Assembly (NCBI RefSeq): GCF_020524085.2
Contig: NZ_CP129016.1
Location: 2,598,001-2,662,000 of the forward strand
Reading direction: 5' to 3'
Source: Halobacillus litoralis
GTDB lineage: Bacteria > Bacillota > Bacilli > Bacillales > Halobacillaceae
DNA: 64,000 nt
Under the pieces are notes generated by a model. The model was given only the letters and a program-made list of their open reading frames with translations. It was not told the origin of the DNA and did not search any database. Below are positions 60,605 through 64,000 of the stretch, piece after piece. Each line of letters begins with the position of its first letter. The first letter of the stretch is position 1. The position numbers and the translations under genes are program-made.

Positions 60605-61063
60605 ATGGAAGAAGCATTAAAACAAGAAAGTGTGAACCAGAAAAAGGTTAGAAACAAAGCACGCAGCTCTATGTGGCACCTTTTCCTGCTGATGGTTTTG
60701 TGTATTGGTTTTGGGCAGATTTTTTTCAAAATGATCCCGGGTCTCTTTTATCTTGGTGCTGTCATCTTTTATGGTTTTTTCCTTTATGAAACGTATATGA
60801 GCAGGAAAACGAATGAAGAGTTGTGGCAGATCTGGGATGAACGGTGGAGGGATCGCCGTTTTCTTTTTCAATTCCGGTCTTCACTGTCCAAGAGTTTAGA
60901 AGTCCTGTTCCCTGCCATTCTTGGGGCAAACGCTTCATGGATAATGTTTGGCCTGTTCCTGGCTATTGGGCTGGCGACTGGCTTTAGACAAGGCATTAAG
61001 AAATGGAAAGCCAAAGAGCATTACTATGAAGAATACATGAAGGATAGGAGCATGGCCGCATGA
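60605..61063 (+). CDS. 2TM-domain membrane protein (152 aa)
   Basis: ATG 60605 follows GAGGGG at 7 bases. The product has an N-terminal charged segment, two adjacent helices (MWHLFLLMVLCIGFGQIFFK and LFYLGAVIFYGFFLYETYMS) and a third near the end (WIMFGLFLAIGLATGF). It contains NEELWQIWDERWRDRRFLFQ. The family was not recognised. The stop overlaps the ATG of a damaged small gene (ATGA), so the two were co-translated. Confidence 0.75.
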   Translation: MEEALKQESVNQKKVRNKARSSMWHLFLLMVLCIGFGQIFFKMIPGLFYLGAVIFYGFFLYETYMSRKTNEELWQIWDERWRDRRFLFQFRSSLSKSLEVLFPAILGANASWIMFGLFLAIGLATGFRQGIKKWKAKEHYYEEYMKDRSMAA

Positions 61064-61286
61064 AAGCATTAAAGGTATTTAATGTCTTGTATGGGGGTGT
61101 GCGCTGATCTGGCTCTCCACAAGTTTGTTTCATGACGGCTTCAATCCTTCGGTACAACTCAATGGTGCGATCATTGGCGCGCTCTTATTATTGCTGGGGA
61201 TTGACGACTGGGTGGATGACCGGAAAAAGTATGCGTTTTTCTATTTCTTTATGGCGTCTGTTTCCTTTTTTACGGTAATCGTTTAA
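61060..61286 (+). pseudogene. frameshifted small membrane-protein gene
   Basis: ATG 61060 (ATGA overlap with the gene before) gives MKALKVFNVLYGG, then the frame breaks in GGGGGTGTGCGC near 61093-61103 and stops. The other frame continues ALIWLSTSLFHDGFNPSVQL, GAIIGALLLLLGIDDWVDDR and ends at TAA 61284. Removing one GT (or one base) restores about 74 codons with two transmembrane helices. Confidence 0.6.
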
Positions 61287-61434
61287 AAAGAGCTAAGAAC
61301 TGGCTCTATCTGTGGTGATAGGTTAGATCAATCATTAAGATTGTACATAATATCAGGATGGCCTGTTCTTCACTCCACGCGTGGCCTCTTATATGATAGA
61401 GGTCACCGGAAAGCCAGGCTTCTTTTGTAGTCGG

Positions 61435-61761
61435 CTATGATTTTTTGTGACACCACCCCTTTGAAATGGAGGTCGAACGTAGAATCTGCCGTTTGAATGG
61501 AGACATCGCTTGAGAGCCCTTCTTTCTATGAATATGAGCGGTGACTTCCTGTTTATAGGATAACAGCTTAATATGTAAGCTTGCCATTTGGTCAAGGTTG
61601 AACAATTTCAAGGCATGGTTCAGCCAGTGGCTAGACGTAGAAGAATCCTCCTCAAATGTCGCGACTCTCTGATTCTCACGATCTGAAATGCTGAATTGAG
61701 CGCTTTGATGAGCCATGATGGTTTCGGTCTGCGGTGTGTAGTAGGTAGAATGATGGAACAT
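61435..61761 (-). CDS. possible small hypothetical protein (108 aa)
   Basis: The frame from ATG 61761 gives MFHHSTYYTPQTETIMAHQS, then DSSTSSHWLNHALKLFNLDQ and LHIKLLSYKQEVTAHIHRKK. Composition looks protein-like and there is a GAAAGCGAG of weak ribosome-site quality upstream. No family was recognised. The C-terminal 25 residues look less natural and may follow a frameshift. Confidence 0.4.
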   Translation of the reverse strand: MFHHSTYYTPQTETIMAHQSAQFSISDRENQRVATFEEDSSTSSHWLNHALKLFNLDQMASLHIKLLSYKQEVTAHIHRKKGSQAMSPFKRQILRSTSISKGWCHKKS

Positions 61762-61840
61762 AATCGTCTCGCTTTCTATATATGGATTCCCATATAGTAC
61801 GGATGACTGAGTGAGGTGGTTCCAACCATTTAAAAATAGC

Positions 61841-61918
61841 GAATCGCGCCAAAGGGAGCCTGAATCGCGCCAAAGAGAGCCCGAGTCGCGCCAAAGGAAG
61901 TCCGAACCGCGCGAAAAG
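61841..61918. repeat. 21-bp tandem repeat, three full units plus a partial fourth
   Basis: The unit is GAATCGCGCCAAAGGGAGCCT at 61841, then GA(A/G)TCGCGCCAAAG units at 61862 and 61883, with a partial GAACCGCGCGAAAAG at 61904. It lies about 25 bases before the start of a membrane-protein gene. Confidence 0.9.
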
Positions 61919-61940
61919 AATACAAGTTAGGAAGATACAT

Positions 61941-62843
61941 ATGAAAGGAAAAACATTTATGATCTCTCTGCTGATCATTGCCATCAGTTGGGGAGGCAAC
62001 CTATGGTTCTATCAATCCAAGCAATTGAAGGAACCGGTTTTTCTCGAACATTTTTACGGTGGTGTGGGGATGTTCGAGCTTTATTACTTAACCAATAGAG
62101 ATGATCCGGCACAAGTCGTGAGTGTAGAGTTTAGTGATGGAACGACCTTACATGCGGAATCGGATTATTATGCTTTGCAAAACGAGAATCCAGCCTATGG
62201 GCCGGATGTGCGTAGCAGGTCCTCGCACTATTTGCTGAAAACAACACGGTTTGATGAGCAGCAAATGCGAGAGATGAGCGTTGATCATGAAGGCCAAGCT
62301 ACGATCCATTTTAATAATGGAAAAACAATCATATCGGATATTGGCAAGGTTACAACCAGTGAACTCAGGGATGGAAATGGAATATTCCGTTCGCAATCAA
62401 GTTCCAGTAGCAGCAACGGGCGCTCCATTCGTTCTTTTACCGTCGTTGAAGATATAAAAATAGAATCGATGACCTCCCCGTTCCCTGATGTTGATGAAGA
62501 TGTAAAGATGAAATTGTACACGTCATCCATTGGTTCGACAGGTACGCCCGATGGGGGAGGACCCCGCTCGTACTCGAAAGAAATGGATAAGGATTGGAGT
62601 GAAGTGGCAGGAGCTCCTCTGGAAAGCATCGATTTCCCCATCGAAATGAAGAGGGGAGAAAGAATCAGGCTGACAATGCAGGAAAAACCGAATGAGATTC
62701 GCTCTTATTCCTATGAGATCGTCATGGAAGGGAAGATGATCAATGGAGAGCAGCCGTTCATGCAACCATTCTACGTTTCGAATGATCCCCAATTCTCAAC
62801 AGAACAGATGGACCTGCTGATCGAAAGGAGGAGAAGCCGATGA
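61941..62843 (+). CDS. membrane-anchored extracytoplasmic protein, function unknown
   Basis: The 300-residue product has an N-terminal signal anchor (FMISLLIIAISWGGNLWFYQ) and a beta-rich extracellular part (VVSVEFSDGTTLHAESDYYA; ATIHFNNGKTIISDIGKVTT; GERIRLTMQEKPNEIRSYSY). A Ser-rich stretch lies near residue 155. No family was recognised. ATG 61941 follows TTAGGAAG. The stop overlaps the next gene (ATGA), so the two membrane proteins form an operon. Confidence 0.8.
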   Translation: MKGKTFMISLLIIAISWGGNLWFYQSKQLKEPVFLEHFYGGVGMFELYYLTNRDDPAQVVSVEFSDGTTLHAESDYYALQNENPAYGPDVRSRSSHYLLKTTRFDEQQMREMSVDHEGQATIHFNNGKTIISDIGKVTTSELRDGNGIFRSQSSSSSSNGRSIRSFTVVEDIKIESMTSPFPDVDEDVKMKLYTSSIGSTGTPDGGGPRSYSKEMDKDWSEVAGAPLESIDFPIEMKRGERIRLTMQEKPNEIRSYSYEIVMEGKMINGEQPFMQPFYVSNDPQFSTEQMDLLIERRRSR

Positions 62844-63406
62844 ATCCTTTTCACCGGATCTTCGGAGGTTTACTGCTCGTTTTAATCGACATCCACCTCG
62901 GTCAAATTGAGATCTTAGCTGATTTCATCGGGTACTTCCTAATATTAAGTGCTTTGAATGGAATGGATGGAAAGTTAAAAGGGATGAAGGGGGCTAGAAC
63001 CACAGCCTTGATCATCAGTGTTCTTGCAATTCCGCAAGCCTTTTTAGGTCAGCCGGCAGGAACGGCAGAAGGTGTGACTATGGGTTTCGATCTTCCTACG
63101 ATTTACCATCAATCGTTAGGAGTGCTCAAGTTGATTCTGACCTTTTATCTGTTTCAGGTGTTCATCGATTGGGCGAGGAAAAAGACAGAGGAGGATCTTC
63201 AAGAAAGAGCACGAAAGCTATTTAGATTCTATCTGACCGCACACATCCTTTATTATGTTCTTTTGCCTTTCTCTATGAACTTCCCGGAAAACACAGTCAT
63301 CCCGTTATTTATCGTAGGCATAGCTGTCATGATCATCCTTGAGATTGTGTTCCTGGTCTTAATCCGGTCTTTTCATAATGAACAACAGAAAATGGAACTC
63401 TATTAA
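62840..63406 (+). CDS. polytopic membrane protein (188 aa)
   Basis: The product has about five transmembrane helices: IFGGLLLVLIDIHLGQIEIL, an Ala/Ile-rich second helix, LKLILTFYLFQVFIDWA, FYLTAHILYYVLLPFSM and VIPLFIVGIAVMIILEIVFL. ATG 62840 overlaps the preceding stop as ATGA. The family is unknown; partnership with the anchored protein upstream is likely from coupling. The terminator begins at the stop. Confidence 0.8.
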   Translation: MNPFHRIFGGLLLVLIDIHLGQIEILADFIGYFLILSALNGMDGKLKGMKGARTTALIISVLAIPQAFLGQPAGTAEGVTMGFDLPTIYHQSLGVLKLILTFYLFQVFIDWARKKTEEDLQERARKLFRFYLTAHILYYVLLPFSMNFPENTVIPLFIVGIAVMIILEIVFLVLIRSFHNEQQKMELY

Positions 63407-63436
63407 AAAAGGCGCCCCGCTATGAGGCGCCTTTTT
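63406..63436. terminator. bidirectional terminator
   Basis: AAAAAGGCGCC (63406-63416) and GGCGCCTTTTT (63426-63436) form an 11-bp stem serving the rightward gene ending at 63406 and the leftward gene ending at 63435. Confidence 0.93.
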
Positions 63437-63746
63437 ATGTCGGCTGTTTTTCCATTTCGGGGTCCGCCTCCGCTGCATCAATGAACAAAAAGATCGCTGT
63501 CAAAATGTGCATGACCATACCGACGAAAGGCACCCAGCCGATGCATGAGGTGACGATTCCGAGGATGCTTCCTCTCGTTTCCCTCCCTTTTTGCTGGGAA
63601 AGCACAAGGGTGATGATATGGAGAATGAGCATGACGGCCAGGGGAGTCCACAGTAACGAGATGACGAAGGTTCCCCCAATAAAAGGGATGCCTAAGAATG
63701 CTTCTAAAGCGGCGGTGACCCACATGAGTATGCGTGCTGCTGACAT
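63435..63746 (-). CDS. small four-helix membrane protein (103 aa)
   Basis: ATG 63746 follows GGGAGGTG on the complement strand; the frame extends upstream to 63926 without a site. The product has hydrophobic helices ILMWVTAALEAFLGIPFIGG, VISLLWTPLAVMLILHIITL, GILGIVTSCIGWVPFVGM-like and VMHILTAIFLFIDA, with a charged tail ADPEMEKQPT. The family was not named; similar small proteins are common in Bacillaceae. Confidence 0.8.
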   Translation of the reverse strand: MSAARILMWVTAALEAFLGIPFIGGTFVISLLWTPLAVMLILHIITLVLSQQKGRETRGSILGIVTSCIGWVPFVGMVMHILTAIFLFIDAAEADPEMEKQPT

Positions 63747-63858
63747 ACAAACACCTCCCGGTAATCCTCCTTCAATGTATTCACAGAACCGATGTTTAGA
63801 ACTTGGGACTATAGAAACAGGACAATCGTTTCCTTTTCGATCATTTTCTGAATATTTA

Positions 63859-63886
63859 TTCACATTCAGGAAATGTATGGTATATT
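63859..63886 (+). promoter_or_regulatory. putative sigma-A promoter of the gene at the right edge
   Basis: TTCACA (63859-63864), 16 bases, TATATT (63881-63886). The cre box begins 6 bases after the -10, so it would cover the transcription start. Confidence 0.45.
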
Positions 63887-63892
63887 GGTTTG

Positions 63893-63906
63893 TGAAAGCG
63901 TTTGCA
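63893..63906 (+). promoter_or_regulatory. cre box (CcpA operator)
   Basis: TGAAAGCGTTTGCA matches the consensus TGWAARCGYTWNCW at every defined position. Placed at or just after the expected transcription start, it predicts glucose repression of the gene starting at 63956. Confidence 0.75.
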
Positions 63907-63955
63907 CTAAATGGCGTGCATCGCACTCAGAACCTTTTTAAAGGAGGAAAATAAT

Positions 63956-64000
63956 TTGAGGATGAGGAAACAGTGGTGGAAGGTTGTTATCAGTGTTGTG
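63956..64000 (+). CDS. partial CDS, likely secreted or membrane protein start
   Basis: TTG 63956 lies 7 bases after AAAGGAGG and opens LRMRKQWWKVVISVV before the window ends: basic residues followed by a hydrophobic run, as in a signal peptide. With the cre box just upstream, a carbohydrate-related secreted or binding protein is the simplest guess. Confidence 0.65.
   Translation, partial: MRMRKQWWKVVISVV

Noticed and set aside
61841..61918. CRISPR array
   Set aside because: The 21-bp units are directly adjacent, without unique spacers, and no cas genes are present.

Overview
The window reads as chromosome of a spore-forming, probably moderately halophilic member of the Bacillaceae (Halobacillus/Pontibacillus/Virgibacillus-like). 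This is inferred from AGGAGG-type ribosome binding sites, frequent TTG and GTG starts, a YkuI-type EAL protein, Spo0E-like and spore-like small proteins, a perfect CcpA cre box, an ectoine-synthase gene (here broken) and several copies of a GTGCCTGACCCCC...GTTAAC...GGGGGTCAGGCAC palindrome. No rRNA, tRNA, insertion sequence or CRISPR array was seen.

Layout. 0-7.6 kb: small and surface or spore-type genes: a frameshifted JAMM protease gene, a long coiled-coil protein, a glycine-rich HYR-domain protein, a double AhpD protein, a lone WYL domain and a DUF1643 protein. 7.7-10 kb: a GC-richer phage-type primosome cassette (DnaD-like, G39P-like loader, DnaB-like helicase) with no other phage gene. 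10.5-19.1 kb: an AT-rich restriction island with a MORC/MutL-like GHKL ATPase, an Mrr-nuclease/SF2-helicase fusion, an unknown protein, a 5mC methyltransferase, a convergent MvaI/BcnI-type endonuclease and two XRE regulators. 19.1-20.5 kb: decayed genes. 20.6-36.3 kb: a 15.7-kb five-gene operon and the main candidate for an undescribed system. It encodes a winged-helix protein, a BrxC/PglY-like ATPase, a NERD-pseudokinase-kinase-NTPase fusion, a Cys-cluster protein and a 1788-residue protein ending in a HerA/DndH-like ATPase. An inverted-repeat operator lies in front of it and 72-bp imperfect direct repeats flank it. 36.7-43 kb: D-serine dehydratase, a sugar-dehydrogenase lipoprotein, a frameshifted acetyltransferase and an Ltp-domain membrane protein. 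43.1-46.1 kb: a DUF4297-like nuclease plus HerA pair. 46.2-64 kb: mostly ordinary chromosome, with TelA and its neighbour, a nucleotidyltransferase, Dus, a frameshifted cell-wall hydrolase, c-di-GMP proteins (EAL, GGDEF), a PAS-MCP receptor, small membrane proteins and the start of a probably CcpA-controlled gene.

How the genes may work together. The 10-46 kb stretch holds at least three separate candidate anti-phage modules (the composite restriction-modification set, the five-gene operon, and nuclease plus HerA), plus an Ltp protein whose domain is known from phage superinfection exclusion. The five-gene operon combines parts known from BREX/Pgl (PglW-like NERD-kinase, PglY/BrxC-like ATPase) with parts resembling the Dnd restriction module (DptF/G/H-like), but has no methyltransferase, PglZ or dndA-E gene. 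Its chemistry and self/non-self logic are therefore open.

Caution. Five genes are broken by single small indels, two of them in T or A runs of 7-8, and ectC by one amber codon. Some may be sequencing errors rather than real pseudogenes.
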